Positions 8,645 through 17,344 of a DNA stretch of 64,000 nt are shown in pieces; the stretch's first letter is position 1, and every line of letters begins with the position of its first letter. This stretch comes from Candidatus Aquirickettsiella gammari (GTDB taxonomy: Bacteria > Pseudomonadota > Gammaproteobacteria > Diplorickettsiales > Diplorickettsiaceae). The translations under genes and the position numbers were made by a program. Location of the stretch: positions 1 to 64,000 of the forward strand of contig NMOS02000003.1 of assembly GCA_002290645.2 (NCBI GenBank). The letters run 5' to 3'. The notes beneath the pieces are model-generated. The model saw only the letters and a program-made list of their open reading frames with translations, did no database searches and was not told where the DNA came from.

Positions 8645-9847
8645 TTATTGACACTCGAGTGTGCTGCTCGTTAATTCGACTTTTTCTATTTTTTCAAATC
8701 GTGAAGTAATTTTATCCGCGGAGGTTTTAGCCTCTTGGATATCGCTATAGGCTTGTTGGATATGGCGGAATAAATGGTCCATACGTTGTTTAAAGCGTGA
8801 AAAATCTTTACTGAGTAGGTTGAGATGGTCTTGAATTAAATGAATTTGTTCACGGGTGGCGGCATCTTTTAAGATAGCACCGCTGGTTGTTAATACCGCC
8901 ATCATGGTCGTTGGGGAGACTAACCAGACCCGTTGACGTTGGGCTTCTTCGACCAAATCGTAATAATGCGCGTGAATTTCAGCAAAAACAGCTTCGGCGG
9001 GAATAAATAACAAGGCGCCTTCAGAGGTTTCACCGGGAATAATGTATTTGGAGGCAACCGCTTGTATATGGTGGCGTATATCCTGACGAAATTGTGTCGC
9101 TGCAGCACGTTGTTCTGATTTGGGCAGATCAATATCGGTTAATTTTCGAAAACCTTCTAAAGGAAATTTGGCATCAATTGCTATACTACCGGTGGGCGAG
9201 GGTAATAATAACAAGCAATCGACGCGTTTGCCATTGCTTAAGGTATGTTGCAAACTGTAATTTTTTTTCGGTAACACATTTTCAATTAAGGCGTTTAGTT
9301 GTACTTCACCAAAGACCCCGCGCGAACGCTTGTCAGCAAGGATATGTTGTAGATTGACCACATTGTTGGAAAGCTCGGTAATGCGTTTTTGCGCTTCATC
9401 GATGAGTGCCAAACGTTTGACGACATCGGTAAAGGTGGCGGTTGTTTGGGCAAAGCCATCAAATAAGCGTTTTTCGACTTGTCCACTGATGCTCAATAAT
9501 TTTTCCTGGGTGTTTTCGGTGAGTTTATCCATACGCTGACTGATATGTTGCAAACCTTGTTGCAAGCTATCTTGTAATAATTTTAAACTGCCTATTTGAT
9601 GCTGATCAAATTGTTGTCGGTAGCTATTTAATTCGCGCAATAATTGTTCCTTGCTTTCCGCCGTACTGCGTTGATCGCTAATGCGCGAATCATGCAGTTG
9701 ATTGAGTAAACGATTGATATCCGTCCAGCGGCTTTCTATCTGGACTAACTTGTCATGTTGACGTTCTAATTTGTAAAAATGCAACAAGGTAAAAGCCACT
9801 AAGCTGGTAAGTAAGCCTAAAGTGATATATATAAAATAAAGGGGCAT
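8645..9847 (-). CDS. rmuC: DNA recombination protein RmuC
   Basis: RmuC is a predicted nuclease-fold protein that limits recombination between inverted repeats. The 400 residues show an N-terminal membrane helix (IYITLGLLTSLVAFTLLHFY), a long coiled coil to about residue 180, then a PD-(D/E)XK-like core with VDCLLLLPSPTGSIAIDAKFPLEGF. The family region AIAVDAKFPLE is well kept here. It is transcribed divergently from the transglycosylase gene, with 26 bases between starts. Confidence 0.93.
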   Translation of the reverse strand: MPLYFIYITLGLLTSLVAFTLLHFYKLERQHDKLVQIESRWTDINRLLNQLHDSRISDQRSTAESKEQLLRELNSYRQQFDQHQIGSLKLLQDSLQQGLQHISQRMDKLTENTQEKLLSISGQVEKRLFDGFAQTTATFTDVVKRLALIDEAQKRITELSNNVVNLQHILADKRSRGVFGEVQLNALIENVLPKKNYSLQHTLSNGKRVDCLLLLPSPTGSIAIDAKFPLEGFRKLTDIDLPKSEQRAAATQFRQDIRHHIQAVASKYIIPGETSEGALLFIPAEAVFAEIHAHYYDLVEEAQRQRVWLVSPTTMMAVLTTSGAILKDAATREQIHLIQDHLNLLSKDFSRFKQRMDHLFRHIQQAYSDIQEAKTSADKITSRFEKIEKVELTSSTLECQ

Positions 9848-9873
9848 TCATTTTTCCTATTGTTGAAGATACG

Positions 9874-11721
9874 ATGGAACGTATAAAAAGTAGCATTTTT
9901 TTAATATTTTTATTGAGTTGGCCGTGCTTTGTCCATGCTGAGAATAGGGATCAACAGCGTAAACTATTTTGGCAGGCAAGACAGTTGTTAATGACACAAC
10001 ATTATCGGCAATTTGCCGCACTGCAAGTTCATTTAAAAGATTATCCTTTATATCCGTATTTGATTTTTATCAAGTTAAAACAGCAACTGCCGACTGAAAA
10101 TAGAGCGGAAATAAATGATTTTTTGCAAACCTATTCCGATACCCCGTTAGCGCCTAAACTACGTGCCGATTGGTTAGCCTATCTGGCTAAAAAACAAGAT
10201 TGGCTACACTTTATACATTATTATCAGCCTATTTATGGTACTACATTACAGTGTCATTATCTGCATTCTTTATTAGCAACCCAGCAAAAGGCATTAGCGT
10301 TTCGAAAAATATCCTCGCTGTGGCTGAATGTTAATTCAGCACCGAGTGTATGTCGTTTGGTTTTTCTACGCTGGGAACAATCAGGCGGATTAAATCGGCA
10401 ATTAATTTGGAAAAAGTTAGAACAAGCTATCGCAAAAAACAATAGGGCTTTAATCCAACATGTGTCACAATTTTTACCGCGTGAAGAAAGACAACAAGTA
10501 AACCATTGGTATCAAGTGCGGCAATATCCTTTGTTAATCGAGCAAAGCGAGCAATTTGATCCTAAAGATACAATTGATCGAAAAATTTTATTGTTTGGGA
10601 TGCAGCGTTTAGCGGATAAAAATCCAATCGAACTGGCAGAAACCTGGCCTTTACTGCTTAAGCGTTATGCCTTGAGTGAACAAGAACAACAAAACCTACT
10701 CGCTAAGTTGGCTGTCGGTTTAGCGCGACGAGGCGATGATAGTGCGCAAGATTGGTTAAAGCAGGTTAAACCCGCTTATGCTGATGCGACTTTACGCGAA
10801 TGGCGCGTCCGTAATAGTTTATTAAATGAACAATGGGATAAAGTACTGTATTGGTTAGATCGTTTATCAGGCCAAGAACAACAGCAAGCCTGTTGGCGCT
10901 ATTGGCGCGCTAGGGCCTTAGCCAAAATGCAACAAGCGTCAGCGGCGAACGCTATTTATAAACGTTTAGCCCAAGAAGTCGATTATTATGGCGTATTAGC
11001 TAGTCAACGTCTGAAGTTAAATTATCATCCGCTTACCCATAGGGTCTTAGGCGATAAGCTGGCCTTAGCGAATAATCCCGCCATACAACGCGCTAAAGAA
11101 CTGTATGCCTTAGGTTTTGTCGGTGAAGCGCGCAGAGAATGGCGATGGGGACTAGATAGTATGAATAGGGTGCAATTACAAGCCGCGGCGCAGTTAGCTA
11201 AACAATGGGGATGGTATGATTTAGCGATTATCGGCGCGAGTAAAGCCAATATTCATAATGATATTAAATTGCGTTTTCCATTCGCTTATCGAGGCTCTGT
11301 TTTAGCGGCAGCGCGAAAAGCTCATTTAAATTCAGCGTGGGTTTGGGCGATTATGCGCCAGGAAAGTGCGTTTATCTGGAATGCCAAATCGAGTGCTGGC
11401 GCTTTAGGTCTGATGCAGATCATGCCGAGCACTGGCAGACAGTTAGCACGTAGTTTAGCGTTGCGCCGTGTTGATTTATTAGACCCAGAGCAGAATATTC
11501 ATTTAGGCAGTCACTACCTAAGACAATTATTAAAATTATTTAACGGGGATGCGACCTTAGCAACCGCTTCTTATAATGTCGGTCCTACTCGTATTAAACA
11601 TTATCAAGTTTTGTATCAAGGTTTACCTAAGGATGTTTGGGTGGAAATATTACCTTGGAAGGAAACACGCGATTATGTAAAAAGTGTACGTTTAGCACGT
11701 AGTATTTATCGTCAGGTTTAA
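9874..11721 (+). CDS. slt: Soluble lytic murein transglycosylase (Slt70-like)
   Basis: This 615-residue periplasmic enzyme cleaves the MurNAc-GlcNAc bond of peptidoglycan, leaving 1,6-anhydro ends. A signal peptide occupies residues 1-22 (IFLIFLLSWPCFVHA). Superhelical alpha-repeats form the doughnut domain. The C-terminal catalytic domain has the Glu of MRQESAF at about residue 497, then SSAGALGLMQIMPSTG and ATASYNVGP. The length and order match Slt70. It is a single gene with no close partner downstream. Confidence 0.95.
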   Translation: MERIKSSIFLIFLLSWPCFVHAENRDQQRKLFWQARQLLMTQHYRQFAALQVHLKDYPLYPYLIFIKLKQQLPTENRAEINDFLQTYSDTPLAPKLRADWLAYLAKKQDWLHFIHYYQPIYGTTLQCHYLHSLLATQQKALAFRKISSLWLNVNSAPSVCRLVFLRWEQSGGLNRQLIWKKLEQAIAKNNRALIQHVSQFLPREERQQVNHWYQVRQYPLLIEQSEQFDPKDTIDRKILLFGMQRLADKNPIELAETWPLLLKRYALSEQEQQNLLAKLAVGLARRGDDSAQDWLKQVKPAYADATLREWRVRNSLLNEQWDKVLYWLDRLSGQEQQQACWRYWRARALAKMQQASAANAIYKRLAQEVDYYGVLASQRLKLNYHPLTHRVLGDKLALANNPAIQRAKELYALGFVGEARREWRWGLDSMNRVQLQAAAQLAKQWGWYDLAIIGASKANIHNDIKLRFPFAYRGSVLAAARKAHLNSAWVWAIMRQESAFIWNAKSSAGALGLMQIMPSTGRQLARSLALRRVDLLDPEQNIHLGSHYLRQLLKLFNGDATLATASYNVGPTRIKHYQVLYQGLPKDVWVEILPWKETRDYVKSVRLARSIYRQV

Positions 11722-11872
11722 TAAGCAGTAAAAATTTATTTTGACATTAACAGTTTGTTTTATTCTTTAGCATTAAAAAATATTTGTTGCGCAAATTAGA
11801 ATAATTGCTAAAAATGAACTAAACTGCTAAGTGTTAATTTACGTTAAGTGATCTTGGCAGAGGAGGACTAGC

Positions 11873-13807
11873 ATGTCCAAGGAAAAGCAGATTTTTAAAT
11901 TAAAGTTATTACCGCTCGCATTATTGAGTTGCTGTGCTTGGAGCGCAAGCGCACTTGCGGGCGGCTACTTGCCACCCCGACTTTCAGTAGATGCTAATGC
12001 TGGAGGTTCTGCCACGGTAGGACAAGCCGATCTGCTGTTGTCGCTGAAAGGTGACGAGCGGCGTAATCTGTATCTCGACCCGCAAGCGGCTTACGGCACG
12101 GATGAGCAATGGTATGCCGATCTGGGTTTAGGTTATCGCTGGATCCAAAACGATGCCGCGATCTTAGGCGGTTATGTCTTTGCTAGCCGTAGCCAAGTGG
12201 CAAATCAGAGTAGCTTTTGGATCGCTAATCCCGGTGTCGAAGCAATGGGAGGTCGTTGGGATGCACGGATTAATGGTTATATTCCCGTTGGCGGTCGCAG
12301 TGATGATTTAGGTATTGTCCAGTTTAATCGATCCAGCCGGTTTGTTTTTAGCGGCCATACCAGACGTCTTGTGACGAGCTATCTAATGGGTGATGAGACA
12401 CAACAAATCGGTGACGGTGTTGATGCCAAGGTGGGCTATCAAGTGTTTCGAAATGTGCCTTTGAAAGCCTATCTCGGCGGATATTTTTTCAACATCCCTA
12501 ATGCCGATAATGTCCGCGGCGGAGCGGCGGGTGTGGAATATTGGTTTGATCAGCATGTGAAGACCTTTGTTAACTATACCTACGATAATCTACAACATAG
12601 TACTGTGGTGGGCGGCTTAGCCGTTAGCTTTGGTGGAGTGAATGAATCGAGAGCCGATCCGAGTTTATCGGAACGCTTAACAGACCCAGTGGAGCGCTAC
12701 CTGGCGAATCTAGGTCATGGTTCTGGAATACCGAGTGATACCGAGCTAACAAATCTGCAAACGGGTCGGAGAAGTGTGTTGAGTAATCAGAGTATAAACA
12801 ATCTCCCTGATGGCGATAGCTCGGAGACAGAGACGAGTAGCGTGGCGTTTTTTAGTCAAACCGGCACACCAAACAATGGCGGTGTGGGTTTAAGCATGGC
12901 GAATTGTAACTTTGAGAATCCGTGCGGCCCGACTGATTTTAGTCAAACGGGCGTCAACACTTTAAATAGCTTATTACCGAATACGGTGATGTTCTTTAAT
13001 GGTGGAACCTATCCGGCGAGGAATGGAAGCAGTGCGCTGACCTTGAATAATGGCCAAGGTGTCTTTGGAATGAACGCGAATTACAGTGCTGCCGCATCGG
13101 GTGCAGCGCGGCCTCAGTTTAATGGCGCTTTTCTCTTAGCGGGTAATAACACCTTAGACAGTCTCATTTTAAACAACAGCTTAGGTGCTTCTACCATAGC
13201 TATAGGAAGCAACGGTGGTCGAAATCTTGTCATTAATAATGTCAATATTGGTAGTGCGGCGACACCTTATGGAATGGCGATGAATTTAAACGGTGCCAGC
13301 GCTACATTGACTGGATCTGTTGTTAATACCAGTGCAAGTGTAACTCCGTCTCTGCCAGGAGCTCCAAACTCAGGAATATTATTATCGACATTTTCGTCAC
13401 TTGTTGTCCAATCAAGTACCATTAACCTGGTAAGCTCCAATGCTTCAATAGAAGGGATCACCGTACTTAATGCCGCATTATTGCAATTTAATAATAGCCA
13501 ACTGAATGTTACTGAGACTCTTGCGGGTGGAGGTAGTTCTGTAAGTGGGATTGGAGCACAAAACGACTCTACGGTAGTTATTAACGACAGTGGTATAGCG
13601 CTTTCAGCGACTGTGCCTTCTACTTCTGGAACAACAATACCGGGATCTGTAATAGGGTTCTTTACATCTCCTAATCTCCCATCTTTCATCACAATGAACA
13701 GCGGTACCTTAACTTTAGATGTAACTGTGCCTCGTGTTACAACATCAGTCGGGGCAGGTATTGTATTCAATGCGGTTACTTGCCTTATAAATGGAATCGC
13801 ATGCTAA
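11873..13807 (+). CDS. Inverse autotransporter with beta-helix-like passenger (copy 1)
   Basis: The 644 residues begin with a signal peptide ending at SASALA (about residue 29). An outer-membrane barrel of the inverse autotransporter/intimin type follows at about residues 34-262, with LSVDANAGGSATVGQADLLL, WYADLGLGYRW and the IPVGGRSDD region. The rest is a surface passenger rich in Asn, Ser, Thr and Gly, with short strand repeats such as LTGSVVNTS and ALLQFNNSQLNV. This looks like a right-handed beta-helix, not the Ig-like repeats of intimin. It ends in VTCLINGIAC. The start ATG follows GAGGAGGACTAGC. The next gene is a close paralog, so the pair arose by tandem duplication. Confidence 0.85.
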   Translation: MSKEKQIFKLKLLPLALLSCCAWSASALAGGYLPPRLSVDANAGGSATVGQADLLLSLKGDERRNLYLDPQAAYGTDEQWYADLGLGYRWIQNDAAILGGYVFASRSQVANQSSFWIANPGVEAMGGRWDARINGYIPVGGRSDDLGIVQFNRSSRFVFSGHTRRLVTSYLMGDETQQIGDGVDAKVGYQVFRNVPLKAYLGGYFFNIPNADNVRGGAAGVEYWFDQHVKTFVNYTYDNLQHSTVVGGLAVSFGGVNESRADPSLSERLTDPVERYLANLGHGSGIPSDTELTNLQTGRRSVLSNQSINNLPDGDSSETETSSVAFFSQTGTPNNGGVGLSMANCNFENPCGPTDFSQTGVNTLNSLLPNTVMFFNGGTYPARNGSSALTLNNGQGVFGMNANYSAAASGAARPQFNGAFLLAGNNTLDSLILNNSLGASTIAIGSNGGRNLVINNVNIGSAATPYGMAMNLNGASATLTGSVVNTSASVTPSLPGAPNSGILLSTFSSLVVQSSTINLVSSNASIEGITVLNAALLQFNNSQLNVTETLAGGGSSVSGIGAQNDSTVVINDSGIALSATVPSTSGTTIPGSVIGFFTSPNLPSFITMNSGTLTLDVTVPRVTTSVGAGIVFNAVTCLINGIAC

Positions 13808-13903
13808 CAGCCAATTATATTGGTTTTGGGAGTTAATAGGTGTTTTGCTGATATCTATAAGTATTAAACTTAAGTTTAATAAAAAGAGAGGAGGGAAGAA
13901 TTC

Positions 13904-15790
13904 GTGCCCAGGGAAAAGCAGGTTTTTAAATTAAAGTTATTATCGCTCGCATTATTGAGTTGCTGCGCTTGGAGCGCAAGCGCACTCGCGGGTGATTATT
14001 TACCGCCACGCTTGTCAGTAGATGCCAATGCCGGAGGTTCTGCCACGGTAGGTCAAGCCGATCTGTTGTTGTCGCTGAAAGGTGACGAGCGGCGTAATCT
14101 GTATCTGGACCCGCAAGCGGCTTACGGAACCGATGAGCAATGGTATGCCGATCTGGGTTTAGGTTATCGCTGGATCCAAAACGATGCCGCGATCTTAGGC
14201 GGTTATGTCTTTGCGAGTCGCAGCCAAGTGGCGAATCAAAGTGGCTTTTGGATCGCCAATCCCGGTGTCGAAGCCTTAGGAAGTCGCTGGGATGCGCGGA
14301 TTAATGGTTATATTCCCGTTGGCGGTCGCAGTGATGATTTAGGTATTGTCCAGTTTAATCAATCCAGCCGGTTTGTTTTTAGCGGCCATACCGAACGTCG
14401 CGTGACGACCTATCTAACAGGTGATGAGACACAACAAATCGGTGACGGTGTCGATGCCAAGGTGGGCTATCAAGTGTTTCGGAATGTGCCGTTGAAAGCC
14501 TATCTCGGTGCTTATTTTTTCAATATTTCCAATGCCGATAATGTCCGCGGTGGAGCGGCGGGTGTGGAATATTGGTTTGATCAGCATGTAAAGGCCTTTG
14601 TTAACTACACCTATGATAATCTGCAATATAACACCGTGGTCGGTGGCTTAGCGGTCAGCTTTGGCGGCGTGGATGAAGCGAGGGCCGATCCTTCTTTATC
14701 CGAGCGATTAACCGATCCGGTGGAACGTTACTTAGCCAATCTGGGTCATGGTTCTGGAATACCGAGTGATACCGAGTTAACGAATCTGCGAACGGGTAGA
14801 AGAAGTGCACTGAACAATCGTGGTACTGGTAGTGGCGGAGAAGAAAGCGAATCAGAGCTACTCGATAGTGATGTGGCTTACTTTAGTCAAACCGGCACAC
14901 CAAACAATGGCGGTGTGGGTTTAAGTTTAGCTAATTGTACCTTTGAAAACCCCTGTGGCCCGACGGATTTTAGTCAAACCGGCGTCAATACCTTAAATAG
15001 CTTACTACCGAATACCTTGATGTTTTTCAATGGTGGTACTTACAACGCACTTGATGCAACAGGTAGTAATCCAATAACATTAAATAGCGGTCAGGGTGTC
15101 AATGCACGCACTGCCGACTATTCACAAGCGGCCACGGGTTCGGGACGTTCTGTTTTTAATGGGGCTTTTATCCTGAATACAAATAATACACTGGCCAATA
15201 TTATTCTTTTACCCACCGCCGCTACCGCGAGTGGTACGGGTGTAACGGATAATAATGGGACCAATGGTTTTATTCGTGGCAGTCAAATCGGTAATGTCAA
15301 TAATCTTTACAATGTCGGGGTAGTTATTTCCACGAATCAGTTGACGATTACTAATTCGGTTATTTTTGGTAATAATCGAGGGATCAGGGCTGATAGCGGT
15401 TCGGTGCTATTTATTCAAGGGAGTCAAATTAATACGATAAGCCCCTCGGGTGGAACGACGGGTATTAGCGCATCGAATAGTAATATTATACTAAATGATA
15501 CTCAAATAAACGTGACAGCGCCCGGTAGTGCGAGTGGAAATGTTATCGGCATTAATGCCCTAAGCGGTTCTACGGTAACAATTAATGGTAGTAATACGGC
15601 TATAACAAGCTCTTTAACCGGGACTAGAGGTTCTTCAATTGCTTTGACGACGGATGAAAGTTCAGAACAGGAAATGCAAGGAGGGATTTTATCGGTATCA
15701 GGTGCGGGTACTACCACGGTTCCTACCCAAGGTTCAGTGGTGTTAAATAGTGTCACTTGTATCACTAATGGTATTACAGGTGCTTGTTGA
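13904..15790 (+). CDS. Inverse autotransporter with beta-helix-like passenger (copy 2)
   Basis: The 628 residues start at GTG behind AGAGGAGGGAAG. The signal peptide and barrel (residues 1-262) are almost identical to the upstream copy in protein and DNA. The linker after GHGSGIPSDTELTNL and the shared FSQTGTPNNGGVGLS block are also kept. After about residue 375 the passengers diverge. This one has repeats such as LTITNSVIFGNNRGIRADSG and a different set of strands. It ends with VTCITNGITGAC, echoing the cysteine-bearing end of copy 1. An adhesin or host-contact role is inferred from the family. Confidence 0.85.
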   Translation: MPREKQVFKLKLLSLALLSCCAWSASALAGDYLPPRLSVDANAGGSATVGQADLLLSLKGDERRNLYLDPQAAYGTDEQWYADLGLGYRWIQNDAAILGGYVFASRSQVANQSGFWIANPGVEALGSRWDARINGYIPVGGRSDDLGIVQFNQSSRFVFSGHTERRVTTYLTGDETQQIGDGVDAKVGYQVFRNVPLKAYLGAYFFNISNADNVRGGAAGVEYWFDQHVKAFVNYTYDNLQYNTVVGGLAVSFGGVDEARADPSLSERLTDPVERYLANLGHGSGIPSDTELTNLRTGRRSALNNRGTGSGGEESESELLDSDVAYFSQTGTPNNGGVGLSLANCTFENPCGPTDFSQTGVNTLNSLLPNTLMFFNGGTYNALDATGSNPITLNSGQGVNARTADYSQAATGSGRSVFNGAFILNTNNTLANIILLPTAATASGTGVTDNNGTNGFIRGSQIGNVNNLYNVGVVISTNQLTITNSVIFGNNRGIRADSGSVLFIQGSQINTISPSGGTTGISASNSNIILNDTQINVTAPGSASGNVIGINALSGSTVTINGSNTAITSSLTGTRGSSIALTTDESSEQEMQGGILSVSGAGTTTVPTQGSVVLNSVTCITNGITGAC

Positions 15791-15903
15791 GTGCCCTTGT
15801 AAGAGGACGATAAGCTGATGGCGGAATGGATGTTAAATGTATTTTAAAAAGTTGTCGTGTTAATTACTAGGTTGAGATCAATTGCTATTAAGCATTTATT
15901 TTT

Positions 15904-15940
15904 TTATCCTTCTTACCGAGTTAAGCGGCAAGAAGGATAA
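15904..15940. terminator. Bidirectional hairpin terminator
   Basis: An 11-base stem TTATCCTTCTT (15904-15914) pairs with AAGAAGGATAA (15930-15940). There is further CCG/CGG pairing inside the loop, and T-rich tracts lie on both sides. It lies between the second autotransporter gene (plus) and the BON gene (minus), whose 3' ends converge here. Confidence 0.75.
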
Positions 15941-15960
15941 GTTTATTTTAGATACGTTTT

Positions 15961-16290
15961 TTAGCGAGCTTGTTTTTTGATCATTATCATATTCGTAACG
16001 CCGGTAACACCTTCTACTTGTTTGGCCAGCATGCCGGCTTTCTCTTTTTGTGCCATGGTATTGGTAAAACCACTGAGTTTGACTTGACCTTTGTAGCTCA
16101 TCACCGAAATCGCTAAGCCTTTTATTTCCGGGTCGGCTAATAGTTTAGATTTCACTTTTAAGGTAATGACACTGCTGTCAACATATTGACCGGTTGTTTC
16201 TTGTTGCATCGCACGATGACTTGACATGGCCAGGCTGGCAGCCATCGGTAACGCGAGCAAGCTCACGATAAAAAATAACTTTGCTTTCAT
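15961..16290 (-). CDS. Exported BON-domain protein (OsmY-like)
   Basis: I choose ATG 16290, with AGGAG upstream, giving 109 residues that begin MKAKLFFIVSLLALPMAASLA, a clear signal peptide. A single BON domain covers about residues 35-105: DSSVITLKVKSKLLADPEIKG and VKLSGFTNTMAQKEKAGMLA. BON domains bind phospholipid or other envelope partners, and OsmY-type proteins are periplasmic stress proteins. Here there is only one domain, whereas OsmY has two. Confidence 0.85.
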   Translation of the reverse strand: MKAKLFFIVSLLALPMAASLAMSSHRAMQQETTGQYVDSSVITLKVKSKLLADPEIKGLAISVMSYKGQVKLSGFTNTMAQKEKAGMLAKQVEGVTGVTNMIMIKKQAR

Positions 16291-16371
16291 AGTATGAATA
16301 CTCCTACTTGAAAATAAAACCCGAATCACGGTGAGTGTATAAATTTTTTCAATGGAAACAGAAGTGGGGTT

Positions 16372-16452
16372 TTAAAATAGATGGCTGAATAACCAAATAA
16401 GTAGCAACACCGCAATAGGAATGCCTAATAACCAAGCAATTAAATATTTCAC
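16372..16452 (-). CDS. Candidate 26-residue membrane peptide
   Basis: A short frame starts at GTG behind a GAGGGGGG tract and encodes a peptide with a single hydrophobic helix: MKYLIAWLLGIPIAVLLLIW and a short SHLF tail. Its composition is that of a real single-pass small protein. It sits upstream of the BON gene on the same strand. No family is recognised, and the call rests on hydrophobicity and the purine-rich tract. Confidence 0.4.
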   Translation of the reverse strand: MKYLIAWLLGIPIAVLLLIWLFSHLF

Positions 16453-16679
16453 AACCCCCCTCGCTTTACACCCTTTATTATTCCTGAGAAATAAATGCTC
16501 CTTATGGAAAGGTTAGCCAAGTCGGCTGATAAATCAAGTAATCTGATTTTAATAACGAGCATTTAAGCATTGCTACCTATAAATGGAGTTAATTATGCAC
16601 ATAAAATGTACGAATTGATCAAAAAACCCTAATGTATTTCTAGTCTCTTAAAGCGAGCACCGATCAAAAAAGCCTGTGA

Positions 16680-17147
16680 CTAAAAAGGGATATCATCATC
16701 AAAGGCTTCGCTGGCCATTTCGACAGGTTGTTGATTGGTTTCTGGTTTGGGGCGGGCCGCGTAGTTGTTATGGGGCGCAAAAGAAGAGGATTCTTTGCCA
16801 CCACTCGCACGACTATCAAGCATTTGCATCTCATTGGCAATGATCTCAGTAGTATAGCGATCTTGCCCGGTGGTTTTATCTTGCCATTTTCGGGTTTGTA
16901 GACGACCTTCAATATAAACCTTAGCGCCTTTTTTTAAATATTCAGCCACGATCTCAGCGAGACGTTGAAATAACACCACACGATGCCACTCGGTGCGATC
17001 TTGTTGTTCGCCGGTTAGTTTGTCCTTCCAGCTTTCACTGGTGGCCAGATTGATATTAGCCACCGCGGTCCCATTGGGCATATGACGAATCTCAGGGTCT
17101 GCCCCTAGATTGCCGATTAAAATAACTTTGTTGATGCCTTTGGCCAT
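16680..17147 (-). CDS. ssb: Single-stranded DNA-binding protein
   Basis: This is a 155-residue SSB. The OB-fold N-terminus is [20 protein letters not shown] with [16 protein letters not shown] flexible Gln/Asn/Pro-rich linker follows, and the acidic tip DDDIPF recruits repair and replication partners. It lies head-to-head with uvrA, a common arrangement in gammaproteobacteria. I saw no convincing LexA box in the 197-base gap. Confidence 0.97.
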   Translation of the reverse strand: MAKGINKVILIGNLGADPEIRHMPNGTAVANINLATSESWKDKLTGEQQDRTEWHRVVLFQRLAEIVAEYLKKGAKVYIEGRLQTRKWQDKTTGQDRYTTEIIANEMQMLDSRASGGKESSSFAPHNNYAARPKPETNQQPVEMASEAFDDDIPF

Positions 17148-17344
17148 GTTCTGCTACTCCTGCGATAAGGAAATCTAAACGTATAGTTTTAAATTCTAAT
17201 TCTTGTTGGCGAAAAAAGAAAGCTAAAAAAGAGGAGTTTTTTAGAGGTTTCTTTTCGTTATTTTCAAGGTTATAGTGTGGGGTTTCACTCATAATCTCCA
17301 TGAAGTGCCTTGGTTCTTTACCTGCACTTTAATGTTTACACATT

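Noticed and set aside
13267..13770. A 167-codon frame antisense to the first autotransporter passenger
   Set aside because: It is fully antisense to a well-supported gene, has no ribosome site, and mirrors the repetitive Thr/Ser codons of the sense strand.
17148..17344. A LexA-controlled promoter between ssb and uvrA
   Set aside because: The arrangement is classical, but I found no CTG-N10-CAG box of good quality.
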